Part shown: positions 20,614 through 31,468 of the stretch, piece by piece
How positions within the stretch are numbered: position 1 is the stretch's first letter
Layout: every line of letters begins with the position of its first letter
Source: Euptelea pleiosperma
Taxonomy: Eukaryota > Streptophyta > Magnoliopsida > Ranunculales > Eupteleaceae
Reading direction: 5' to 3'
Length of the DNA: 64,000 nt
Assembly (NCBI GenBank): GCA_035048495.1
Contig: CM068547.1
Location: 20,529,913-20,593,912 of the forward strand
Position numbers and translations under genes: made by a program
Notes under the pieces: model-generated
What the model saw: the letters and a program-made list of their open reading frames with translations, nothing else
The model's database searches: none
Told to the model about the DNA's origin: nothing

Positions 20614-22395
20614 CTCGGGTGTTCGGGAGTGCGAAAAAGGACGTAAAGACGGAATTGGAAAGTTGCTGAATCGGAAAGCTGCTCAATTTGGACAGCCCGA
20701 CCTTTTTCGGGAAACTTTCTATTTTTTTTGTTTTTAGTGATTTTTAGCAGTTTTTAAATTACTATTTTTAATGCCTCGGAAGGCCGAGTGCAATTTGTAA
20801 TAATTTAGGAATTTTCCTGCTTTCCATATAACTGCTAGATCTTGTTCTAGGGTTTTTTAGAAACCCTAGATTAAGTGGAAATTACCAAAAAAATTAAAAA
20901 ATCAAAATTCAAAAAAATTAGGGTTTTATCTTCTGCAGATTTTTAGAAATCACCAATCAAGGATTTGCGATTTTTGGAAAGATTCCAAAATCTTGATACT
21001 CTGCTTAATTAGGGTTTCCCCTCTTAGAAGTTTCCTCTTTAGAAGAATTTCTATCTTTAGAAATCTTCCGAATTTGGAAAAGACTGCAAAAGGAAACACC
21101 CCAAATCTAGCAGAATTTCCATTTTGGGAAATTTCCCAAAATTATAAGGGATCTCGCAATCAAATCTTTCTTGGAAGATCTCCACAGTTCGGGAAACTTT
21201 CCAATCTAGGTATTTTCCAATCTGGGAATTCCTAAATTTTAACCCATCTCGAATTTGGAAATTAATTCAAAAACTTGCCTAAATCCAGTGCTTGTTCAGT
21301 GAACCCTAAAAAGGCAAGGATCTTCCAAATAGAATCCCAATTACCTAGACCGTGCGATCTAACTTTTCTGCAGGAACACGATCCAGTGTGGGTAGGGAGC
21401 GAAAGCTCAAAGAGGTGGAGTCGGGCCCAAGCCCATTAGGATACCCCTCTCTAACCCACGGAGGCGACCCCGTGGCGTGGCCCACGGGAGGTAAGTCTCT
21501 ATCCTCGCCTTGAGTGCGATACAGAGCAATTTGGGTGAGTCATTGCCGCTTGTCTATTTGCTTTCGCATACATATTATTCGACTTGCGTGGCATGGCCGT
21601 TAATAATTGAACATTAATCGAGCAGACCCAGCTCTTTTACAACTGGTGGGATTTCATTACCCACCTCATCACTCCAGCTGAAATTGATCCCCAGGATCCA
21701 TCTATAATAAAAAGAATCAAGACGTAGAGCCAATTAGCCCGGTGTTCGAGGAAAAATCCACACAAAGCGAACCCGCTTAACATCCAATCGAAATAAGACC
21801 ACGAGCGCGGGTCCCTGTTGTCTAACACACCCATAAGTCCCTGCTACTCAAGTACACTGAGCTCGACGTGGCATCTTGGACTATTCGGCGGTTAGTTGCG
21901 TGTGGACTAGGAACACGCACCAACCCTAGCTTAACCCGAGGGAACACTCTTCTTCTACACTTGACCAATCCGGTTAGTCTGGGACGTACTTAAGACAGCC
22001 ATTGTGCCGCACGTCTGTCTAGGCTTCGGATTGCCTTGTTGTTAACTAGAGTTAGTACTAAAGGATTCACTTTGAAGAGTGTAGCCTGGTGAGAACCTAA
22101 GAGCGACAAAGTTAGTCCGGCGGTTAACAAGATAAACCAGTGGTCCGCCCACTGTCATAATCTACTGTAGCCCCAAAACTAACAAGATAATGCCTAAAAT
22201 ATATCCTGATTGTTTAGAATAGGATTATCTGTGCTTGGTGTGCATCATTTAGAATCACTACTCCAGTGTCTCCTTTTGGCAACTTTTTGCCAAATCTTGG
22301 GCTTACTTTTTCAAGTAGAAGCCCGGTTGGACCTGTCCTAACCTTTTACTGACTCGATCTGAGAGTTAGTCCACCACACCCCTCTATCGCCTCTA
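20614..22395 (+). mobile_element. Leader of element A
   Basis: 1.8 kb between PBS and ORF without credible coding sequence. It is shared in inverted orientation with A2 (285-1957). It holds a 22-bp perfect palindrome (21121-21142; core GGGAAATTTCCC) and a consensus 5' splice site GAGGTAAGT (21488-21496), both present in A2 as well. Confidence 0.85.
21121..21142. repeat. 22-bp perfect palindrome in the leader
   Basis: The core GGGAAATTTCCC is flanked by ATTTT and AAAAT. The same palindrome is kept in A2 at 1432-1453. In a packaged RNA it could act as a kissing or dimer-forming hairpin; that is inference. Confidence 0.7.
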
Positions 22396-24237
22396 ATGGC
22401 AGATGAACGGCCTCTGTATGAGACCTACTACAATTTCTGTGAGAATCGAGGTGATCACTCTCAACAATGGTATGACAATTCTGCGTATCATCATGATACT
22501 CCAGTCTCGCACACTTCTACAGGGTATGATAATCACCGAGATCCGGAGTACAATTCTGTACTCCAAGAACTTAAAAATTCAGTCTCTGCCCTTCGTGCCG
22601 CAGTCCAGCAACCTGTGTACCATTCCCAATCTGTAGGATATTACCCTCCTATCCAGCAAGATGTCTGTACCTTTCCATCTCCAATGCAGACCTCCTATGA
22701 CAACACTTATTATCCGGATAATAGGAGTCACCATAACTTTGGTTGGGAACAGTCTGCCCTCCCGCAGCAATTGCCGCAGGATAATTATCCTTCCGGGTTC
22801 CATCAACCCAATGGAGAGTATGACTGGCAATACTCGCAATCGCAGTACCCGTCATATCCACAGAATGACTATTCTGATCAACAGTGGGCCCCTCAGGATT
22901 TTCAGAGTCAGCACCTAGTCCCAGACTCCACTTTGCCTTACAACCTTCATACCCAGTCGGACTACAATCAAGAGTTGGCACCTCAGCTCCCCTTGGCTGA
23001 ACCGCCTCCGTTGGCTACTAAACCCGGTCTAGAGGACCTTCTCTCTCAGTACATTGCCCAGCAACAACAGTATTTCCAAGGTCTAGAGCACCAACAACAG
23101 CTATCTATGGAGAGCTTGGAGCAACGTCTAGTTCAATTAGAAAATGAGAGAGAGGAAGTCAACTTCACTAGTCCACCAATAGCCTATCTTGAGGAGAGTG
23201 ACATGGCCACTTTCTATAATGAGGAGTCGCACAATTGGACCAACGACCAGAATTGCCAAGATGAAATAGAAGTTGTTACCACCCCTAGATCAAGCTTGAT
23301 TATTGAGGAACCAGTGTATCCTAATTCGGTGCCTTTAACAGCACCAAATCTTGAACCTACCTCAGAGCAACCTATTTCTCACTCTACCTCTACTGACCCT
23401 GATATCAATCTTCATGACACTGAGCTGTGTCTCGATCGTAGGATCCCAACTGTGCTAGATCTACCGTTCCTCCCCACCTCCCTTGGATTGTGCACCAATT
23501 GTAATGAACCCGAGTCTCAATCTTTGGTACCCTTAACAGCACCAACTTCTAGACCGAGCACAGAGGAACTCAGTTCCATCTCTATCTCTGTTAATTCTCT
23601 CTCTGCTCTGAATGCAGACATTCCTACTGATGAGCCATGTCTAGAAAATGGGCCTCCCGCTGTCCTGGACCTACCGATCCCCACCGAGGAGGGACATATT
23701 GAGTGTAGGGATTGGAACATCCCTATCACATTAGGAAATATCGAGAAAGAAGTCCACAATTTTCACCTGTCACCCTACGTCGATATTATCGATGACCCAT
23801 GTGTCGTAGAGAGTCTAATTCAAGACTCTCCTGAAGATATATTATCCAAGTGTCATGAACACTGTGAGTTTGACTTCATCTCGAAGTCCAATATTTCTGG
23901 TATTACTGATCTGCAGGAGTCTGCTCCATTCAGATACATTCCCGCAAAACTCAATGAGTTTGCGGCTCTGCTAACCACGGTCAGAGAACCCATTACTACT
24001 CCCTTCTCAGTCTTTACTGAGAAGCTTCTATCCCTCCCCGCTCAACTAAATGTTTTTGCGGGTCTGCTCAGAGAAACCGCTCCTACTCTCCTCTCAATCT
24101 TTACTGAGAAGCTTCGATCCCTCCCAGATCAACTCTGTACTTTTGTCAGTCTGCTCAGAGAGCTCAATGCCCTTCTCTCAATTTACACTGAGAAAGACCT
24201 GTTCTACACAGGTATACCTAGACAAGGGATAGGATAA
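22396..24237 (+). CDS. 613-aa Gag-derived, prion-like protein of element A
   Basis: The only intact ORF of element A. It starts MADERPLYET, resembling the first codons of the Gag frame in A2 (position 130), but then departs from the Gag core. Residues 20-200 are rich in Q, Y, P, S, D and N, a prion-like disordered region. Within it, YYPDNRSHHNFGW...PSGF (105-135) recalls the NHPNFSW...PPGF stretch I know from the C-terminal part of Athila/Tat Gag. A predicted coiled coil spans 211-255 (GLEDLLSQYIAQQQQ onwards), again like the tail of those Gags. Residues 313-358 and 379-428 are two copies of a PLTAP...VLDLP unit. The C-terminus (514-599) has three ~30-residue repeats with TEKL(L/R)SLP and LLRE. 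No CCHC knuckle, protease or polymerase motif is seen. I infer a Gag with its core deleted that still encodes a protein; its function is unknown. The ATG at 22396 follows the leader directly and there is no upstream in-frame alternative. Confidence 0.75.
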   Translation: MADERPLYETYYNFCENRGDHSQQWYDNSAYHHDTPVSHTSTGYDNHRDPEYNSVLQELKNSVSALRAAVQQPVYHSQSVGYYPPIQQDVCTFPSPMQTSYDNTYYPDNRSHHNFGWEQSALPQQLPQDNYPSGFHQPNGEYDWQYSQSQYPSYPQNDYSDQQWAPQDFQSQHLVPDSTLPYNLHTQSDYNQELAPQLPLAEPPPLATKPGLEDLLSQYIAQQQQYFQGLEHQQQLSMESLEQRLVQLENEREEVNFTSPPIAYLEESDMATFYNEESHNWTNDQNCQDEIEVVTTPRSSLIIEEPVYPNSVPLTAPNLEPTSEQPISHSTSTDPDINLHDTELCLDRRIPTVLDLPFLPTSLGLCTNCNEPESQSLVPLTAPTSRPSTEELSSISISVNSLSALNADIPTDEPCLENGPPAVLDLPIPTEEGHIECRDWNIPITLGNIEKEVHNFHLSPYVDIIDDPCVVESLIQDSPEDILSKCHEHCEFDFISKSNISGITDLQESAPFRYIPAKLNEFAALLTTVREPITTPFSVFTEKLLSLPAQLNVFAGLLRETAPTLLSIFTEKLRSLPDQLCTFVSLLRELNALLSIYTEKDLFYTGIPRQGIG

Positions 24238-24643
24238 TTGTTTCCGTTCCACCTTAGGTGTCAGGAAGACTGCAGATTCACTCAGTCTCCATGAGTTTTA
24301 TCCTGGTTGGGGGTACTTGATATACCCCCGTCATGTCTGGCTGAAGACGTAAAACTTAGCGCTTTCGGAAAGGCAATTCCGGTATTCCTAGAGTACATGA
24401 GCCTCATGCATTTGTGATTATTGTTATATCTTTGGCAATGCAGGTACATTCATTCTTCCGATCATCAGGTATCACACACTGTCAAGTTTCTGCCGACTTG
24501 GTAACATCCTTCCTGAACTTTTGCATCATCATCATTGAATTTTTATGTCCCGGTAATGAGCACCGAGGACGGTGCTATATTTTGGTTGGGGGTGGGTATT
24601 TACCAAAACTCATGTATTCCTTTTGATAAATATATATATATAG

Positions 24644-24645
<2 letters not shown>

Positions 24646-24681
<36 letters not shown>
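24646..24681 (+). repeat. Poly(A) tract, 36 A
   Basis: It follows a short TA repeat (24629-24642). It could be a simple microsatellite or the scar of a retroposed RNA end inside the element. There is nothing else to decide between them. Confidence 0.9.
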
Positions 24682-24683
<2 letters not shown>

Positions 24684-26210
24684 CTTATTTTTGGGGTGAT
24701 TTCCGATGTTCTCCAAAAGTTTTCTAGAATTTCAAAAATGTGTCAAATACCCTGACTTTGATTAGCTGAAAACCTCCGTTAAGTCAGTATTGAGGATGTC
24801 AATTTTTGTTTAAGGTTAGCTTTGAGTCAAGTCAAGCGTGGCTACAGCAGGTTTGAAAACTCAGAAAAACTCAGATTTGGCACAATTGTACACTATCAAC
24901 ATCAGAGTCATCCTAAGTTTTGAAACTCTAGAGATCCTGTGAGAATAATTGTGGAGACCTAACCCAGTGAGCTTTCGAGCCTTTAATCATTTCAGAGAGT
25001 TATACAATAATCCTGAGTCAATGGATGACTCACTATTCTTCATGCCCGCAATAGTTCGTTGAGAGATCTCATTATCTTTTGCTTCGATCATAAAACTCGG
25101 AACGACATCAACATTGGATTACTACGACAGAACCTTCTCTGTATCCAGTCAAGACAGTATACATGATAGTGCAAACCCTAGAAAATGATTTAGGCCATTT
25201 TTCTGAACCATTCAGCCTTTTTACTCACCTGAATTATACTTCACTAGAAACCCCTTGAGCCGTTCTATAAAAGCCTTTTATTTGCAAACCCATCAACCTA
25301 AAATCCAGTCCAGCTACGAAACATGACTGGCTACCCTTATTTTGAGATGGACAAAAGAATAACTGATGTGGGTGTACCGTGAAAAAGAAAAGTAAAGAAG
25401 AAGAATCAAAAGGAAAAGAAAGTGGTTCAAGCCAAAAACAAAATATAGAAAGAAAGTATGAAGAAGAGCTGAAAAGAAATTGAGCAGTCTCAGAAATATC
25501 AAGAAAAAGAGAAAAATACGAAAAAAGGAAAAAGAACCAGATAATGGTGTTACGTCGCAGGAAAAATTCAAGAAAATGGCAATATCCTCTCAAGATCTTT
25601 GAAATCCTGTATTCCTTTATCTCTCTACACCTGACCTAAGCCTCATTACAACCCAGGAAAGCCCTACTTGATTCTAGGATAGCACGATCATAAAATGTGG
25701 AGATTGGAGAAAGAGAAGCTATAGAGTTTGATCTGACGTTCCCGAGTGAAGTGGTATTCCAATCATGAGATCTTCTTCTGTTAAAGATGTCCTTCCTTCA
25801 AATAAAACATATGTGAGATCTTTTGCCTCTTTATATTAAATACATCTCCTCACATATAAATTGAGAGAAAAGAAGAAAACCCTTCTTGTGTGATTCTATT
25901 CTGAGTGCTAAACATGTGAGATTTGAGGTCGAGGCATAAAAACTTAGAGGTGATCTGGAAATCTTTACTGTCGGATGATGAGAATGTTGAGCACACACAC
26001 ACGCAGAGTCTGACTATTCTGGGTCATGATTATCAGTCTGTAGTCTTGCCAAAACTTTCCAACTCTTCGCTAGCATGTAACTATTTTTGCATCCATTCAA
26101 TGATTTGACGAACGGTGTTTTCCCTGAGCTAATATGAAAAAGTGTGCAGCATGTGCAGAGCCCTTTTAAGCTCATTTATTTCGCACTAATTCCCAAGGAT
26201 TGGCAATATG

Positions 26211-26224
26211 CTGGTTGGGGGTTG
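26211..26224 (+). other. Polypurine tract of element A
   Basis: CTGGTTGGGGGTTG directly precedes the 3' LTR start. It is interrupted by pyrimidines, as is common for G-rich PPTs of Tat/Athila-type elements. Confidence 0.75.
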
Positions 26225-29110
26225 TGATATTCGCTCAAAAGTGCTTATTTTAAGCAATTATCCTTTTAGCGTTATTGCATTCTCCTACGTAAAATACTCT
26301 ATTTACCTACTTTTCTACGTAAGAGTCTCTTCTGTTGCGTAGAACACACTTTTCTGGACGAAATGGTATATTTGCATGCATTAAACACATTTTCAGAAAT
26401 CTAGATATTAAGCCGTTCTGATAAAGTCTCATTACGCGCTTCTTCTGTCGCAGGAAACCCCGATGGGATGATTCTCGAGACTTGCGGGCCTAGGTCGATC
26501 ATGAAAGCCCATTATCAAAGCTTAAAGAGCCAACAGGCTATGACTAGAAGATATGGGCCAAATACGGGTTGAAAAAGAGGATCGAAGAGCTGGCCCAAGG
26601 AACCACGAGAGCGGGAGAGCTGATAACCAAGAGAAGGACCAAAGCATTTAAAGCCACATCAAATGATGGCCTGCTCTACTGGCAAAGCTCAAGTGAAGAA
26701 CATTGGAAAACCAGGGTTCATGACCCTCTGCCAATACTTTTTCTGATATTTTCTCTCTCATCTCTCCTTATTTTCTCTCTCTTCATTTCTCGGTCCTCGA
26801 ATCTATTGACTTAACCCTAGACCTCCTGCTCATTGGCTCTGTCTCATCTCCCTTAGCTTTCTGACCGTTGGATCTTCCATCGGGCCGTTGAATCTCTATA
26901 GATCGCCATGTGATCTATCAATTCTATGCATCCGACCATCCGATCATGCTACTGATCAGTCAATCATCCATCCTATCAACCACCCGATCTCCAGTGTAAA
27001 ATATCAGTCCCTAAGGCAGGTTTGATTGTAGAGTAATGCCTCAGATTATTGATCGTGGCTGAGAGCGTAGAGCTCGATTTCCGAAGAAAAGAAAATACAT
27101 CTTTCCTTGATGGGTATTTCAAGGGGAAAAATGCATTTTTCTCCCCTGGCAACCAAACGCACCCTAACCCACATCCATCGAGCCCAGTGGCCCACTATCC
27201 TTCTCACCTACCTTCTGGCCCATGGCCGATGCACTCTGGGCCCACGATTTTGAGCATTCCCATTGGCCAACCACTGGCCGACTCGTGGCGTCATCCCTCG
27301 GCCAACCACTGGCCAACACGTGGCATCAGCTTTTGGCCTGGTGGTCATGGCCAAATAGCCCACGAGCCCAAGCCCGTAACCCACATCACTTTTCAAAAAT
27401 AAAAATTAAAATAAAAAAATAAAAAATGAAAAAAAAAAAAATTTGAATTTTTTTAGAAACCGTGAGTTTCTAAGTGTAGAAACCCACGGTTTCTACTTAA
27501 GGGGAGGGTTGAAAAGCCCTCAATCTCTCTCTTGCTCCTGCTATTTTTTTTTTCCTCTTGCTTCCTCTTCTGCTCCGCCCCTTCATCTCCGGCGAGCCAC
27601 CACCGGACTGGTTCGCCGGCCTCTTCTTCTTCTTCTTCTTCTTCTTCTTCTTCTTCTTCTTCTTCTTCTTCTTCTTCTTCTCCTCCTCTTCGTCTTCTTC
27701 GTCTTCTTCTTTGTCTGCACCGTCGCCGGAGTTGCAGACAGCAACTCCGGTCGTCTTCGTCACCACCACGAACAGCACCCCTTTCTTCCCCCTTTCTTTC
27801 CCCCTTCTTCTCCTCTTCCTCCTCCTCTTCCTTCTCCTTCTTCTTCTCTTTCTTCTGGCTTCTCTTCTTCTTCTTCCTCTTCTCTTCTTCTATTTTTTTC
27901 CTTACCGGAGTTGCAGGTCTGCAACTCCGGTGTTCATGGTGTTGACACCAGCAGCACGCTAATCGCTCCTACCGGTCCATCTTTTTCCATTCTCTCTCTT
28001 CACGGTGCTTTCCCTTGCACCACCAGCAGCTACTACACCCTCCACTGCCAGCCGGATTGGCTCTTCTCATTTAAGCTCCACCGCCTGCAACTAACGGACT
28101 GGTTTTGAGCCAGTCATCACCGGTCAACCGTGGCTCCAACCACGTCAACACCAGCCTAAAACGAACGGACTGCAAGCTTGCAGTCCGTGCTGCCCATTTC
28201 CCCCACCGCATGAGTTGCAGACCATCTCCTTCGTCGTCTTCACCACCACGTCTGCAACTCCGGGCGTACAAGCCACAACAACACCAGCCCATGAGCACCG
28301 CCGCCCTCCTTCTTCTTCTCTCTTTTCCGATCACCAGCGCACCTCCTGCGCATACCGCCTAGAGCTCCACCACAACTTCACCACCCCTTCCCTTCTCCTT
28401 CATCACCTCGTCAACCTACAACACCTATCCATCCTTAGAGGAACCCACGAGCTCATCCCTCTAACCGATGCCTTGCAAGCTGGTCTACCTGGGATCGAAC
28501 ATCACCACCGGTACTCTTCTCCACCACATGCAAATCTTCTCCAAGAATCACAAAGGGTACCAACTCTTGGGCCGAACAACTCCTGTGATGGGTTAGTATG
28601 TCAAGGGTAAACCATTCTCTCTCATCTTTCTCTCTCTCCATGTTCATCTATTTTTCTCCCTCTCTTTCTCTTTTTATCTCTCTATTTCTCTCTCTCTCTC
28701 TAGACCTCTCTCTAGGATTAGATTTCTCTCTTCTTCTACCACTTTCTCTCTCTCTTTAACATTTTTCCAACTTTCTCTCTCTAGTTTCTCTCTCTCTAAA
28801 CCTCTTTCTCTCTCTACATCCCTCTCTTATTAAAATGCTTTCTAGTTTAGTTATTTTGTTAGATTTTTGCTGTAAAAGACGATTTTGATTGAATAAAGTT
28901 GATTTGAATAAAATTATGTTCCATTCTCTACAAAATTCCCGTCATTTTATGTTCATTATCGCGCTAACCCGACTAATCCCGAGTGCGGATCGACATCCGA
29001 CACGAATCCCTATACAAATCTATCAATTTTGCAGGATAATCGGATAAAAATTACAAATATGTTGAAGTTAGGGTTTCCGTAACCAACGACGCGGGAAAAT
29101 CCTACTTTCA
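26225..29110 (+). repeat. Element A 3' LTR
   Basis: 2886 bp, TGATATTCGC to CTACTTTCA, followed by the TSD GTGGT (29111-29115). It carries the tRNA-like block (26672-26742), the inverted repeat (27456-27494), (TTC)20 (27622-27681), two hairpins (27726-27750, 27904-27931) and CT-rich stretches. Long frames across it (for example 27443-28108) come from the microsatellite. Confidence 0.95.
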
Positions 29111-29290
29111 GTGGTCGGCTTCTTCTCTTCCTCTTTTTTTTTTTTTTTTTCTTTCTTTTTCTCTTGTGATCAACGGGGTGGCTAGGTGAATGAATAGAGA
29201 GAGGGAGAGGAAGTAAAGGAGAAGACGGCTAGGGTTTTTGAGGGTAGAATGTTGGGAAGAACAGCCTCCTGGGGACGGTCCAAGCTCCCA

Positions 29291-29298
29291 TTTATATA
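29291..29298 (-). promoter_or_regulatory. TATA box of the A2 LTR
   Basis: The minus strand reads CCTATATAAATGGG. It is the clearest TATA of the group. The matching position in A reads CTACTTAAGG, in B1 TTTAAAAG and in B3 TTTATAAG (56238-56245), so the TATA element varies between copies. Confidence 0.65.
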
Positions 29299-30012
29299 GG
29301 AACCGTGGGTTCCCATGCTAGAAACCCACGGTTTCTAATTCCATTTCCTTTCAAAACGTGCTAGAGTTGGGGACCTTTCATAGGGACGTTTTTGTCCTTA
29401 AGAGTTTGGACGCCCAGCACTATTGCTCACCTCCCTAATCAATGCTCTCATCAGCCAAGAAAATTTGTCTTTCTTTCCTTACTTTTCATAAAAGAAATCT
29501 TTTTAAGAATGTTTTATGGGAATTTCTAATTTTGGAAAAGATATTTTCATTTGTAAGAACCCATTTTAAAATATCAAATTTTCAAAGTCATTTTTCAAAA
29601 CCACTCCTATTTTTGGTAAATCACTTTCCTTCTAAAAAAATCTAATGCCACTTCATCCCTAGGAACGTTATCTCATGTGCAAGTGTGCACCGTACACCTT
29701 TCTCTATACTTGATTTGTGGCAACATTATCCTCATGGTTCAACCATTCATTGACTAGATCAAGTGGTGAGTGGGTGTGATGATGGGGTTGATGTTCGAAC
29801 GGTGGAAGTAATGATTCAATGGTGATCGGATGGTAAAAGTAGATGGAGATGATCGAACGGATCATCGGACAGTGGAGATCGGCCAAGGTAGGCCGTAAAA
29901 TCGAGTGATTTCAAAAGGAGAGAGGATCTGGTGGTGGATATTGAGATTAGAGAGAAAGTGAGGATTAAGAGAGAGGAAAGAGAATTTATTACAAAAATAA
30001 AGAGAAAATGCT

Positions 30013-30080
30013 AGTAGAGGGTCAGGAACCCTGGTCCCTGACTTGGTCTTCTACATGCTTTACCAACTGAGCAAGTCCTT
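30013..30080 (-). promoter_or_regulatory. tRNA-like block in A2 LTR (best-preserved copy)
   Basis: The minus strand reads TTGCTCAGTTGG (30063-30074), very close to the pol III A-box/tRNA D-arm, then GGTTCCTGACC (30020-30030), B-box-like, 32 bp further. D-arm, a middle stretch and T-arm follow in tRNA order. No intact acceptor stem or anticodon arm can be drawn, so it is tRNA-derived at most. Confidence 0.55.
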
Positions 30081-30517
30081 GTCTTTTGTTAGTTGATAAG
30101 CTTTAATCTCCTTGGTCTCTTCTTAGAGGGTTTTTCTATCCTTCTCTCTTGGTTGTCTCTCGACTCTTTCTATCTTCCAGCTTTTTTCGTCTTTGGCCTT
30201 CATTCTCTTGTCTAAGTCCACTGGCTCTCTATGCTCTCATCAAAGGCTCTGGATGTTGATTGTGGGCCCGCATGCCATTGGTGCTCCTGCGATAGAAAAA
30301 ATCGCGTAATGAGACTTTATCAGAACGACTCAATGTCTAGACTTCCAAAAATGTGTTTAATGCATGCAAATATACTATTTCGTCCAGAAAAGTGTGTTCT
30401 ACGCAACAAAAGAGACTCTTACGTAGAAAAGTAGATAAATAGAGTATTTTAACGTAGGAGACTGCAATAACTCTAAAAGGATAATTGCTTAAAATAAGCA
30501 CTTTTGAGCGAATATCA

Positions 30518-31332
30518 ATGATGTCCATCGTCTCACAAGATGATGTGACAGACTATCTAATGGTGATCGGATGGATGGTGACTTGATTGGGACCCAGATT
30601 GGTACATCGACGGATCTAGAGAGATCCAACGATCTGGTGGAAGATCCAACGATCCGTGGAAGATCCAACGGTCAGAAAGCTAAGGGATATGAAACAGAGC
30701 CAATGGGCAGGAATTCTGGGGTTAGGTCAGTAGATTCGAGGACCGAGAGATGAAGAGAGAGAGAATAAGGAGAGATGAGAGAGAAAATATCAGAAAATGG
30801 AGATACTAGTATTGGCAGAGGGTCTGGAACCCTGGTCTTTACTATGACCATCCTCACGCTTCTCCAGTAGAGTAGACTATAATTCCTTACTGACTCATGT
30901 GGCTTTAAACGCTTTGGTCCGTCTCTTGGTCATTGGCTCTCCTACTCTCTTCGTTCTTTGGGCCAACTTTTTGGTCATCTTATTCAGCCCATATTTAGCC
31001 CGTATCTTCTAGTCATAGCATGTGGGCTCTTTAAGCTTTGATAATGGGCTTTCCTGATCGATTTGGGCTCGCAAGTCTCGAAAATTGTCCCATCGGGGTT
31101 TCCTGCGACAGAAGAAGCGCATAATGAGACTTTATCAGAATGACTCAATGTCTAGACTTCCGAAAATGTGTTTAATGCATGCAAATATACCATTTCGTCC
31201 AGAAAAGTGTGTTCTACGCAACAAAAGAGACTTTTACGTAGAAAAGTAGATAAATAGAGCATTTTAACGTAGGAGAGTGTGAAAACGCTTAGAAGATAAC
31301 AGTGGAAAATATGCACTTTTAAGCGAATATCA
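30518..31332 (-). repeat. B5: 5' part of a B-type LTR
   Basis: The minus strand starts TGATATTCGCTTAAAAGTGC (31332) and runs 815 bp into U3 before A2 interrupts it at GACATCAT. It includes the tRNA-like block (30821-30875). It is the oldest layer of nest 1. ATAAG (31333-31337) would be its TSD. Confidence 0.9.
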
Positions 31333-31468
31333 ATAAGAGATCTACGATCTCTCTTGCTTAGGCGGTTCTCTCCCCCTCTTACAACCTAACCCTAGGTTCC
31401 CTCTCCCCTTCTTCTCTAAACCTCCCTATCTCTCTCCTCTCCTTGGTTCAGGTTCTAATCCAAAAACC
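31333..31468. other. Short unassigned spacer between nests
   Basis: 136 bp of C/T-rich sequence between B5 and D2. It matches nothing else I recognise in the window. It includes the possible TSDs of B5 (31333-31337) and of D2 (AAACC, 31464-31468). Confidence 0.5.

Larger units (their letters stand above)
24238..26224 (+). mobile_element. Non-coding 3' internal region of element A
   Basis: 2 kb with no convincing ORF. It contains two internal TGGTTGGGGG motifs (24304 and 24583), an A36 tract (24646-24681), a purine-rich stretch (25380-25540) and, at 25635-25865, the segment found displaced at 1958-2186. Part of it (GAGCACCGAGGACGGTGCTA, then a G-rich tract near 24582) resembles the post-ORF segment of Athila-type elements. 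Confidence 0.8.
5101..29110 (+). mobile_element. Element A: complete non-autonomous Ty3/gypsy-like LTR retrotransposon (with nested element C)
   Basis: The element starts TGATATTCGC and ends CTACTTTCA, with an exact 5-bp TSD GTGGT at 5096-5100 and 29111-29115. Without element C it is about 11.4 kb. It has two 2.9-kb LTRs, a PBS matching tRNA-Asp, a 1.8-kb leader, one 613-codon ORF, about 2 kb of non-coding sequence and a G-rich PPT. No protease, integrase or reverse transcriptase reading frame is present, so it is non-autonomous. The tRNA-Asp PBS and the TTGGGGG-type PPT fit the Athila/Tat side of Ty3/gypsy. It is inserted in the 5' LTR of A2. The two LTRs look almost identical, which implies a recent insertion. 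Confidence 0.95.
29111..30517 (-). repeat. A2 5' LTR, outer part (U3 side)
   Basis: It continues 3539-5100 across element A and ends on the minus strand with the family start TGATATTCGCTCAAAAGTGC (30517). Total LTR length is about 2.97 kb. It contains the TATA box (29291-29298), an inverted repeat next to it and a tRNA-like block (30010-30080). The TSD of A2 is probably ATGAT (30518-30522); the partner copy is outside the window. Confidence 0.9.

Noticed and set aside
22403..22981. Overlapping ORFs in other frames of the 613-codon ORF
   Set aside because: Shadows of a Q/Y-rich reading frame; no recognisable protein features.
30013..30080. A functional tRNA gene
   Set aside because: Only D-arm-like and T-arm-like parts are present; I could not draw an acceptor stem or anticodon arm.
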